Below are positions 1 through 8,974 of a stretch of 17,434 nucleotides of DNA, piece after piece; position 1 is the first letter of the stretch; every line of letters begins with the position of its first letter. The position numbers were made by a program, and so were the translations under genes. Source of the DNA: CAYPZU01 sp964415395 (lineage in GTDB: Bacteria; Chlamydiota; Chlamydiia; Chlamydiales; SM23-39); the NCBI GenBank assembly GCA_964415395.1, contig CAYPZU010000047.1:1-17434 (forward strand), in the 5' to 3' direction. The notes beneath the pieces are model-generated. The model saw only the letters and a list, made by a program, of their open reading frames with translations, did not search any database and was not told where the DNA came from.

Positions 1-615
1 CTCTCCGGGGTCGCCTATCAGAGGGCGAGCATCGATTGGACCATAGACTTTAACATGTTCGATGCAGAATTGGGCCGAAAATACTGGGTAAGCCAGGCGT
101 TGTCGGTTCGGCCGTTTGTCGGGCTCAAAGGGGGATGGATCCATCAGTCGATCGATACGAAATGGGTGACGCCGGAGGTGCCCGCGCCAGTGATTTTTGG
201 CGTAGGCAAGGAGGACTTGAAGAACGATTATTGGGGCGTTGGTCCGTCAGGGGGAATGGGTTTGGGGTGGAATCTGGCGGAGAGAAGTTATGGCAGCTTT
301 GATCTGTTCGGAGATTTTTCCGGAGCTGTGATGTGGGGCCGCTGGTCGTTTGGGGACGAATACGAAAATGACAGGGGAAGCCGCATCGCGATTGATTTTT
401 CTCCGATCGAAAGCGCCTCTGCGATGATGAGGTCGCTGATGGGGCTTTCGTGGGATGCCTATTTTAATGGGGGGCGGTCTCATTTTGGCGCGAAATTGGG
501 GTATGAGATGCAGTTTTGGCTGAACCAGCTCCAATTCTATTCGTTCGAGACCGGAAGACTGAGCAACCCGTTGACTTTGCAGGGAGGAACGCTTGAGTTT
601 CGGTTCGATTTTTAG
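1..615 (+). CDS. MOMP-like outer-membrane beta-barrel protein, 5' truncated (copy 1)
   Basis: This is the C-terminal 204 residues of a porin-like barrel; the reading frame is open from the first base, so the gene begins outside the window. The visible part holds the block shared by all copies here (NMFDAELGR, then VSQALSVRPFVGLKGGWI), a Trp/Gly-rich stretch, a WLNQLQF strand near the end, and a terminal Phe in FRFDF, the usual C-terminal signal for BAM-dependent outer-membrane insertion. The family is the MOMP-like/Lpg1974 (Legionella_OMP) group, found as multi-copy sets in environmental chlamydiae; they are thought to act as porins or surface antigens. Family membership is recognised from these motifs; the pore function is inferred. 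Its last 23 bases overlap the proposed start of the next copy, which points to coupled translation. Confidence 0.8.
   Translation, partial: LSGVAYQRASIDWTIDFNMFDAELGRKYWVSQALSVRPFVGLKGGWIHQSIDTKWVTPEVPAPVIFGVGKEDLKNDYWGVGPSGGMGLGWNLAERSYGSFDLFGDFSGAVMWGRWSFGDEYENDRGSRIAIDFSPIESASAMMRSLMGLSWDAYFNGGRSHFGAKLGYEMQFWLNQLQFYSFETGRLSNPLTLQGGTLEFRFDF
581..595 (+). promoter_or_regulatory. Ribosome binding site and TTG start of MOMP-like copy 2
   Basis: A strong Shine-Dalgarno-like run (AGGGAGGA, 581-588) sits four bases before a TTG at 593. No in-frame ATG exists before about residue 155 of copy 2, so this site decides the start. Translation from here gives a short hydrophobic leader ending in ALAQA, followed by the GLPNL segment that copy 3 also has just after its own leader. 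The site lies inside the end of copy 1. Confidence 0.6.
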
Positions 616-1618
616 GAGTTCTCTCGCGGGATTCGCCGTTGCGCTGGCGCAAGCCGGAGGAGAGGAGCTGCGCGGGCTGCCGAATCTGGCGGAGCGGAGC
701 GCCGGGCATTGGGATTTTTATGCGGAGGCGCTGGGCTGGTATGCGTCCGAGCAGCCTTCGGCTGTTTGGGCCGATGTGATCGAAATCGGGAACAATACGA
801 GTTCCTTCACGCCGCAGGATCTGGATTTCGACTGGGACTTTGGGTTCCGGGCGGGAGCCGGCTATCGGTTTGACGCCGACTCATGGGATACGCAAGCTTA
901 TTGGACATGGTTTCGGACGGAGGCGAAAGATCGGAGGGAGGTTCATCCCGAGTTTCTTCCGCTTTTGGGGCCGACGGCAGAGATCCACCCGGAGTTTTTC
1001 GCAGCCGATTTGAGCGGGGATTCTTCCGAAAGCGCGGCGATCCGGTGGTCGGTGCTGATGAACATGTTCGATGGGGAGCTGGGGCGGAGCTACTGGGTCA
1101 GCAAAGGGCTGTCGCTGAGGCCGTTTATGGGATTGAAAGGGGGCTGGATCAATCAGTCGATCGACGTGGGTTATGGGAACCTGATCGTAGCGGATGCGCC
1201 GACCGAGATCTCTGCAAGAGAGCGGTTAAAGAACGACTTCTGGGGGATCGGGCCTGCCGGGGGCGTGGGGACGAAGTGGAAACTGCGCGATTTTTGCGGA
1301 CACTATCCGAGTCTGTTTGGCGATTTTTCTCTGGCGACTCTTTGGGGAACCTGGACGACAGAAGATGACTATCGGGATTCGTCGGGGAAAAACATTGTTT
1401 TGCGCCAGGGGAATACGACGCTCGGCGCTTTGATGCTGCGGGGGATCGTCGGAGTCGGCTGGGATGTGGAATGGGGCAAGTCCCGTTTTGCGGCGCGGCT
1501 CGGTTATGAGACGCAGTACTGGCTGAATCAGCTCCGGGTCGCCACGTCGCAGCTCGTTCGGCTGCATGGGGATTTGACCTTGCAGGGCGCGGCGTTCAAA
1601 GGGCAGTTCGATTTTTAG
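593..1618 (+). CDS. MOMP-like outer-membrane beta-barrel protein (copy 2)
   Basis: A 341-residue predicted outer-membrane barrel. Residues 1-21 form a short signal peptide with likely cleavage after ALAQA. The mature start (GLPNLAERSAGHWDFY) parallels copy 3 (GLPNLSDRP, then VDFFVNALLW). The conserved block LMNMFDGELGRSYWVS followed by LRPFMGLKGGWINQSI is shared with copies 1 and 3, as are YWLNQLR near the end and the terminal QFDF with C-terminal Phe. The start is TTG, chosen because a good ribosome binding site precedes it and the next in-frame ATG lies within the conserved block. It overlaps copy 1 by 23 bases and ends one base before copy 3, so the three look like a co-translated tandem array made by duplication. 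A porin or surface-antigen role is inferred from the family. Confidence 0.8.
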   Translation: MSFGSIFRSSLAGFAVALAQAGGEELRGLPNLAERSAGHWDFYAEALGWYASEQPSAVWADVIEIGNNTSSFTPQDLDFDWDFGFRAGAGYRFDADSWDTQAYWTWFRTEAKDRREVHPEFLPLLGPTAEIHPEFFAADLSGDSSESAAIRWSVLMNMFDGELGRSYWVSKGLSLRPFMGLKGGWINQSIDVGYGNLIVADAPTEISARERLKNDFWGIGPAGGVGTKWKLRDFCGHYPSLFGDFSLATLWGTWTTEDDYRDSSGKNIVLRQGNTTLGALMLRGIVGVGWDVEWGKSRFAARLGYETQYWLNQLRVATSQLVRLHGDLTLQGAAFKGQFDF

Positions 1619-1619
1619 G

Positions 1620-2621
1620 ATGAGGGATTTTGTGCGGAAAAGGGTTTTAGCAGCTTTATTGATCGGTGCGGGGCAGGCGCACGCTATGGCTTGCGAAAAC
1701 GGGCTGCCGAATCTTTCCGACAGGCCTCTCGAGCAGTGCAAAACCGTCGATTTTTTCGTAAACGCTCTGCTTTGGCGGGCGAGCGAGACGGTGGATTGGG
1801 CATTTACGCTTTCGACCAGCGGCGATTTGACGGAGAGCGTCTACAAGACGATCGCTTTTGACTGGGATCCGGGATTCAGGGTGGGGCTTGGCTACAATAT
1901 GCTTCACGACGAGTGGGATACGCAGATGGCCTATACCTGGTACCAGGCTGAAGCGAAGGATCAGGCGGGCGGAGCTGTGACAAGCGGCTTTTTAGCGGCG
2001 CGGCTCTCGCTTTTGGAGCCTTTCCATAGGGGGAAAGTCAGTTTTCAGATTCATTACAACATGTTCGATTGGGATTTGGGGAGAAGTTTTTCGGTAAGCC
2101 GGTATTTGACGCTGCGCCCCTTCATCGGCGCGAAGGCGGGATGGATCGATCAGGCGATCCGCGCCAAGTGGGCGACGCCTGACTTCGGCGGCCTCGGGTT
2201 CGTTTTTTCCGCTTCGGAAAGTGTGAAAAACAACTTCCGCGGCGGCGGTCCGAAAGGGGGGCTGAACGGGAAGTGGATTTTGGGGAAAGCGGGATCGCAT
2301 TCCTTCAGTCTGATCGGGAATTTCTCGGGGGCGTATCTTTGGGGAAACTGGACGCTTCAAGATGAATTCATCGATGTGTTCCATACGCGGATTTCCATTC
2401 CGATGGCGAACCGGAATTTCGGCGCTTTGTTGCTGCAGGCTCTGATGGGATTGGGCTGGGAGTTCGATTTCGATAAAAACCGCTCCCATTTTGCGTTGAG
2501 AGCGGGATATGAGATTGAAGATTGGCTCAACCATTTTCAGGTGTTCACCGATATTTCCGGAGCGCAGAACACCGATCTTTTCCTCCAGGGGATGAGTCTT
2601 GATCTTCGCCTAGACTTCTGA
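1620..2621 (+). CDS. MOMP-like outer-membrane beta-barrel protein (copy 3)
   Basis: A 333-residue predicted outer-membrane barrel starting at an ATG one base after the stop of copy 2. It has little Shine-Dalgarno sequence of its own, which suggests translational coupling. Residues 1-22 are a textbook signal peptide: MRDFVRKR positive end, a Leu/Ala core, then GQAHA. The mature part has a Cys early (ACENGLPNL) and another (LEQCKT), then FFVNALLW, a WDTQMAYTWYQAEAKD strand, the family block NMFDWDLGRSFSVS with LRPFIGAKAGWIDQ, DWLNHFQVF, and a terminal RLDF with C-terminal Phe. It is clearly paralogous to copies 1 and 2. Sixty-nine bases separate it from the TPS exoprotein gene, without a visible terminator, so read-through into the TPS pair is possible. 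Confidence 0.85.
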   Translation: MRDFVRKRVLAALLIGAGQAHAMACENGLPNLSDRPLEQCKTVDFFVNALLWRASETVDWAFTLSTSGDLTESVYKTIAFDWDPGFRVGLGYNMLHDEWDTQMAYTWYQAEAKDQAGGAVTSGFLAARLSLLEPFHRGKVSFQIHYNMFDWDLGRSFSVSRYLTLRPFIGAKAGWIDQAIRAKWATPDFGGLGFVFSASESVKNNFRGGGPKGGLNGKWILGKAGSHSFSLIGNFSGAYLWGNWTLQDEFIDVFHTRISIPMANRNFGALLLQALMGLGWEFDFDKNRSHFALRAGYEIEDWLNHFQVFTDISGAQNTDLFLQGMSLDLRLDF

Positions 2622-2690
2622 TTTTAAATTTTTCTTGTCAGTAAAAGCGATCTCTCACAAGCTTCTGATAACAACTTTCGGGATGTCTCT

Positions 2691-5600
2691 ATGAAGTCTG
2701 CTTCGCTCGCATGCGCTCTTTTTTATTTTTCGCAGCTCATCGCTTTGCCGGAAGGATTCCGGCTGGCGGGAGGAGAGGCGAAAATGCCTGTTTCGGATGG
2801 GCTGTCGATGACGATCGAGAGCGGGAAAAGCGCGATCATCGATTGGCAGAAATTTTCAGTAGGCAGAGACGAGGCGGTCCGGTTTTTGCAGGAGGGGCCC
2901 GGCTCTGCGGTATTGAACCGGGTGGCTGCCGGAAGCGAGAGCGCCATTTTGGGGATGCTCGAGTCGAACGGGAAAGTCTATCTCATCAATCCCGACGGGC
3001 TTTTGGTGGGTCCCGATGCGCGGATCGTGACGGCGGGCTTTATCGGATCGAGCCTCGATGTGCTTGATGAGGATTTCCTGAAGGGAGGAGATCTCCTATT
3101 CGCAGGCGAGGGGAAAGGCTCGGTCGTAAACAAAGGCTCGATTATCGGCTTCGCGGGCGATGTGGTGCTGGTGGCGAGAGAGGCGCGGAACGAGGGAAGG
3201 ATCGAGGCGCCGCAAGGGCTTGCGGGGCTGGCTGCCGGAACGGAGGTTCTTCTGAAGCCGTCTGGGTCGGAGCGGATTTTCATCCGCCCTGACGCGCAGC
3301 TTTTTGCCGAGGCGGATAACCGCGGGCTGATGAAAGGGCTTGCGGTCGAAATGAAGAGCGGCGGGAGCGCTTACGCGGCCGCTGTGAAGAGCAGCGGGAT
3401 CGCCGAGGCCTATTCGACAAGAGAAGAGGGGGGGCGGATCTATCTTTGCGCGGAAGAAGGGGATATTGAAATCTCCGGAAGGTTCAAAGCCGAGGGAAAA
3501 ATCTCCGTTGTAGGACAGGGAGTCGATATCTGGGGCAGCGCCCGTTTAGACGCTTCGGGAGAGGGAGGCGGGGGGAATATTTCCGTCTCAGCTTTTGACA
3601 TCGAAGTGGAAGAGGGGGCGTTTTTTACCGCGGACGCGAGGGGCGAAGGAGATGGCGGGAGAGTTGTAATCATTGCGGAAAATGAGAACCGCTTCTTCGG
3701 GGAGATCAGCTCGCAGGCGCTGGCAAGGGGAAAGGGGGGATTTGCCGAAGTGTCGGGCGGATCGATCTGGGTCGGCGGGCATGCCGATATGAGATCGGCG
3801 TCGGGCGAATATGGGACGTTTTTATGCGATCCCGGGCCGATCCTCATCGATCACCTGTCGGGGATGAGCGGTCCTGACACCTACGGCGACGATTATATCG
3901 CGGTGCAGCTCGGAATGGGGAATTTCATGATCACCACTGGGGGTGGAACCCTGATGGGGCAGGAGACGATTACGGTCAACAGCGACGTAAGCATCCTGTG
4001 GTCTGCAAGCACGACATTTTCTCTCATTGCTGCGGCCGATATCGTTTTTGAGGGAACGGCGATGGGCGGGGCTGTGATTTCAAATACCGGCAGTCCGACG
4101 ACGGCGATGAATTTCCAGGGGACTGGAACGCAGCCCGGTTTTGCCTATACAGGGATTTGGATGAAGGGAGGGGTTTTGCTCTCTTCGACATCAGGAGAGA
4201 TTTCTCTTATCGGACACGGCGGCGATAGCGTCGGCGCAGATAATATCGGAATCCATATTGACAACAGCTCGAAAATTGTCACAACGACCGGAGCCATCTC
4301 CTTGAATGGAACCGGAGGATCTGCGAGCGACTGCACCGGAGTCTCTTTCAATAACGCCGGAATGATCGAAACTGCTTTTGGCGCGATATCGGTCGTTGGC
4401 ACAGGGGGATCTGGAGGAATCAACCGCGGAGTCAATTTAATTAATTTCGCTGAAATCGTTTCGACAGGAGGTCCTGGCGCAGGTCTCATCAATGTAATGG
4501 GGACCNNNNNNNNNNAGGGTCTGTCTTTAACGGAATCGGCGTCGCTCTTTTGATCAATTCAGAAATCACATCTCTCGACGCTCCGATTACGATTCAAGGG
4601 GTCGCGAACGGCGCCACCACGGGCGAGGAAGGGATCATTTTGGGCGACACCCTGATTGAGTCGATCAATGGTTTAATCACGATGAGTGGCAACAGCAGCG
4701 CCCATGTTATGGCTGACTCGTCTTCCGGGATCGGTTTTACAGGCATCTTGAGCCGTGTTCGGAATACGAACGGCAATATCTTCATGACGGGACAGAGCTT
4801 TTCTCCTTTGGGTTCCCAAAATGACGGGATCTTTTTGACTAAAGGCATTGTTTCCACCTCGGGGTCTGGTTCAATTTCATTAACCGGTTCCGGGAGCGCG
4901 GCAGCAGTCAGTTCAAATGCGGGTGTCAGGATTGATGATCCGACGCTGATGGCTGCTGGGACTGTAGCTGCAACAGGAACGGGGAGTATTTCGATCCAGG
5001 GGACAGGGTTTGGCTCAGGGTCGTTTAATGCAGGCGTTTCGATCGAGTTGGGTGGAGAGGTCGTCTCCCAGGGGAGCGGCTCAATCACGATTGACGGAAC
5101 CGGTTCAACGATGGGCTCTTCGGATTCTTACGGAATCCGGATTGTCGACGGAGGCTTTGTTTCCTCTGCAGGAGGACAAGTCGACTTAACCGGGAACGGG
5201 GGAGGCGTTGCGATGTCTTCCAATAATTACGGAATCTATATTCAGTCGGGCGGGTATATTCTTTCGACAGGCGCGGGGATCAGCGGAAATACGATCAATC
5301 TCACCGGGACCGGCGGTTCGGGGCTTCAAGACAACCACGGGATCTACATCACGGGGATGGGCAGTTCCATCACGACAGCCGCTCGAACCCTGTTTCTCTC
5401 CGGATACGGGTATGGGTCCACAATCCAGAATCACGGAATTTTTCTGGAAAGCGGAGCTCTTCTTACGTCCAGCACAAGCGCGCTGATCCAATTATTTGGC
5501 AGGGGCGGGACCGGAAGCCTTTCGAACACGGCTGGGATCTATCTCACCTCCGCCACCGTGACAAGCGCAGGGACGGGAGCGCTTGTTTTTGTAGGCAGCT

Positions 5601-8600
5601 CCGAAGGAACGCAGGACAATAACTACGGAGTCTGGTTTTCGTCGAGTTCTACTGTCCAGTCGCTTGTTTCGGGAGCAATCGAAATCAGCGGAACAGGAGG
5701 AGAGGCTTCCGGAATGGGAGCGACGAATCATAATTACGGAGTCTTTCTCGACGGTCCCGGAACGCTCAGCACGGTCAATGGGAATATGGGGGTTACAGGG
5801 ACTGGAAGAGGGTTGACTACTGATAATTATGGGATCTATCAGCTGGGTTCCTATAACGTCTCGTCGTCGGGGAGCGGCTTTATTGGTTTATTCGGATATG
5901 GCAGCACCACTCCGGGAACCGACACCAACCATGGAATTTATCTTTCAATGTCTTCGCAGATCGCTTCGACAGGCTCCGGACCCATTGGACTGACCGGAAC
6001 TGCCGCAGGAACGGGATCGAATAATTATGGGATCTTGATCGATGGCAGTTCCCAAATTTCATCAACCGGAACGATCCCGATCATGCTCACAGGATTTGGG
6101 GCGCCGGGGGTCTCGTTTAACAAGGGCATTTTCTTCGATACGAGCATGGCGGTTGCATCCGCAAACGGGAATATTACCGTGAACGGACAGGGGGGGATTG
6201 GAACGGGGAGCGACAATTACGGAGTGGAGCTGGCTTCGATGACCTCGGTTCAGTCGACCGGATCGGGAATCATCTCGATTACCGGGACGGGCGGCAAGGA
6301 CGGAGGCAACAATTACGGAGTCTATATCCATGCCATGGATGCGGTCTCGAACAATACCGGAGAAATGAGTATTGCAGGAACCGGAGGACTGTCCGGAGGG
6401 TCGAACAATTACGGGGTATTCATCCAAACTCCTGGGACCCTCGCCTTGGTCTCGACAGGTCCTTTGACTCTGCAGGGCACGGGGCAAGGCGGCGCCTCCG
6501 ATGCGGTCGGAGTCTATATGGACGGCGGCGTCATTTCTTCGACGGGCGCAGCGGTGAGCGTGACGGGTACAGGGGGCGCTTCGATGGGGCCTTCCAACAG
6601 CGGCGTCGTCTTAACGGGCGCAGCAACTATTTCGGGAACTGGAACCGCGCCGATCAGCGTTACGGGAACCGGAAGCGGGATGTTTTCTATGAGCAACGGA
6701 ATCTACATCACTGGCGTAGGTTCAGCCATTACAAGCGTTAACGGGAATTCCGTCATCAATGGAACAAGCAATAGTTCCGGAGATAATGCAGTTGGTATTT
6801 TTGTCGATATGGGCGGAGTGATTGAAGCGATGGGAACTGGATCGCTGCTTTTGACGGGCACAAGCGGAACAGGGTTGGGGAATTGCCATGGAATTTTCGT
6901 TCAGGGAATGGGCTCGCTGATCCAGACGGTTGACGGCGACATCGTCAACGCGGCGGGAACAAGCCGCGGGATTATGACCGGCAATAACGGCATTTTTATC
7001 TCAACCGGCGGCGCAATGAAAGTGATCGGGGCGGGAACTGCTTTGCTCAACGGGATCACAGGTTCTCCGGCCAATGGCGTCGGCGTCTTGCTTCTCAATG
7101 GAGTTGTTTCGACGACGACAGGCGGTTTAACGGTTAACGGCGAGGCGAATGGCGCCGCGTTCGGCAATATGGGGATCAGCGCCGATATGATGTCGGTCTT
7201 CTCTACGACGACTGGGGATATGGTTCTTTCCGGGACCAGCGGAACCGGAGGTCCGGACAATCAGGGGATTTATTTTACGGCAAGCCAGGCGTTGTCGCTA
7301 GGAGGCGATCTCTCCCTCACTGGGATTTCTCTGGGAACCGGAGATAATTCGCATGGTATTTTGATTGAAAACGCCTCTCTTTTATCCACGACGGGAGTAG
7401 GAACGGTTACGCTGAATGGAACGGGGGGCCCAGGAAACAACGTATGTCCGGGCATCCAGATCTCCGATGCGGGAACAGCCCTTAGCGCTATGGGAGGTCT
7501 GATTTCTTTAACGGGGCAGGGCGGCGGAAGTGGAGCGGGGATGGATCAATCCGGGATATGGATCTATCTCGGCGCGCAGCTCTCCAATACTACGGGCGGG
7601 ATTTCTTTAGTCGGCACGGGAGGAAGCGGCAATGGGGATTGCCATGGGATTGAGATTTCTTCTTTGGGAACCACGCTGACGACAGCTTCCGGGCCGATCG
7701 CGCTAAATGGTTCTGGTGGGATCGCGGGCATGGGCGGCACCGCTGGAATTTCGTACAGTTCGAGTGCGCAAATCCTCTCGACGAGCGGGAATATTTCTCT
7801 CACGGGAACGGGCGGGACGGCTGTTGTAGGGGGCGCTCCAGGGATTGAGATGGGGAACTTGGCCGAGATTTTTACGATGAGCGGCTCGATCCAGATGGCT
7901 GGCACCGCAGGTTCTGCCGGCGGGATGTTAGGCGGTGCTCCCGGAATTTTGCTCGGCCAGGCGCTCATCCATACAGCCACGGGACCAATCGGCATTTCGG
8001 GAGCCGGCGGCTCTGGTGATTTCCCAAATCAGGGAATTTATCTTGTAACGGCGGCGGGGCCCGATGTCTTTTCGGCAGACGGGAATATCTCAATGGTCGG
8101 CGCAAAAGGATCCTCTGGAACCGATGGGATTCTTGTGGTCGGTTTTGGCGTCCAGACTACAGGATCGGGGTCGATCTCCATGACTTCTACAAGCGGCGAC
8201 GTGTCGATCGGCAGCACGGGATTTCCTGTGCCGATCCCGTTTGATTGCATTGTCGAGACTGCTGGCACAGGCAATTTGACGATCGAAAGCGCCAATGACA
8301 TCCTCATCACCGGCGACATGACGGGTCCAAGCAACGCCTATGTCCGGAACACGGGAAGCGCAGGAAACATCCTTCTGAAGGCCAGCCGCAATATCAGCAT
8401 GTCCGAGGGAGGCGCCTTGGCGGAGATTTCGAATGCGGGGGCGGGCAGCATTACTCTCGTGGTCGATAACGCCTATCCCGCGCCCAGCAGCTCGATTTTC
8501 GTCCCCGGGTTTGGCCCAGGGCAGTTCAACTTCCTGGCAGGATCGTCTATTTTGGCCTCTCCCGGAGCGCAGGTGCGGATCTATACGGCGATGCCGTTTC

Positions 8601-8965
8601 AGAATACCGTTCTCTCGCCAATCAACGGAGCTGTCTTTACAGCTGGCGCTTTCGGCGCCGACAACTCGTATGAGCAGTACAGCATCTATTTCCCCAACGG
8701 GACGTATGCAGGGCCCGAGTTTGTGTTTTACTACAAAGACGTGTTTATCCAGCCGCCCTTTACCGAGGCGCAGTTCTACCGGCAGCTGAATCAGACCGCT
8801 GTGAACGATTCGCAGCTGCCCCGCTATTTGCCCTACCCGTATTGGACTTCGCCGTTCCTGGTCTATCAGGCGCAAGTCTGCGAGGGCGCTTCGCGGGATG
8901 CGGCTGAATGTCCCGAGGGTCCCGTTGAGTTCGAAGCCTTTATTTTTGAAAATAACGTTTACTAA
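2691..8965 (+). CDS. TpsA-type filamentous-haemagglutinin-like exoprotein with long repeat region (interrupted by assembly gap)
   Basis: One gene cut by the N run at 4506-4515; the frame changes across it only because the gap length is a placeholder. If the true gap is two bases the product is 2,088 residues. Residues 1-18 are a signal peptide. Residues 20 to about 250 are a TPS secretion domain: DWQKFSVG (51-58), AVLNRV (73-78) and INPDGLLVG (99-107; the FHA-family NPNG motif is here NPDG). Beta-helical glycine-rich sequence follows to about residue 480, then about 41 repeats of roughly 32 residues, then a non-repeat C-terminal region with a Cys pair (codons 8879-8881 and 8909-8911) close to the end. 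Family knowledge: such proteins cross the outer membrane unfolded through a TpsB pore and serve as adhesins, toxins or haemophores. No toxin domain is recognisable, so a surface adhesin is the best guess. The TpsB partner starts nine bases downstream. Weak ribosome binding site (CGGGA) before ATG 2691. Confidence 0.88.
4152..8221 (+). repeat. About 41 tandem degenerate repeats (~32 codons each) inside the TpsA gene
   Basis: Each unit begins with Gly-Ile/Val-x-Ile/Leu (GIYI, GVFL, GILI), continues through a Ser-Thr-x-Gly turn, a strand such as SISLTGTGG, and ends in a short Gly/Ser/Asn linker, often N-N/D-N-Y or NH, before the next G-I. Counted by eye, units run 30-37 residues with 32 most common; four lie before the gap and about 37 after, not counting the unit split by the gap. 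The repeats are diverged at DNA level, so this is an old protein-level array, not a fresh microsatellite. A stacked right-handed beta-helix is the expected fold in this family; one unit would make about one and a half rungs (inference). Confidence 0.85.
4506..4515. other. Assembly gap (10 N) inside the TpsA repeat array
   Basis: The sequence before the gap ends in codons for MGT (GGG ACC ending at 4505). After it, one orphan base and then codons for GSVFNGIGVALL follow. To join the two reading frames the true gap must be 2 modulo 3 bases long. A two-base gap giving a GGA codon would produce GTGGS, which matches the repeat consensus, but loss of whole repeat units is equally compatible. Confidence 0.95.
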
Positions 8966-8974
8966 GAGTGATTT

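Noticed and set aside
883..1368. 161-codon plus-strand frame inside MOMP-like copy 2
   Set aside because: Out-of-frame shadow of a clear barrel gene; the sequence is Arg/Gly-rich without family features.
2691..4553. Frame break in tpsA considered as a frameshift pseudogene
   Set aside because: The break coincides exactly with the N run, and both sides continue the same repeat pattern without stops.
4594..7995. Series of long Pro/Val/Ile-rich minus-strand open frames across the repeat array
   Set aside because: They are the reverse complement of Gly/Thr/Ser-rich repeat codons, which rarely give stops on the opposite strand; no starts with good ribosome binding sites.
4152..8221. Repeat array considered as CRISPR or DNA-level satellite
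   Set aside because: The period is a whole number of codons, conservation is at protein level, and the DNA units differ strongly; no constant repeat with unique spacers.
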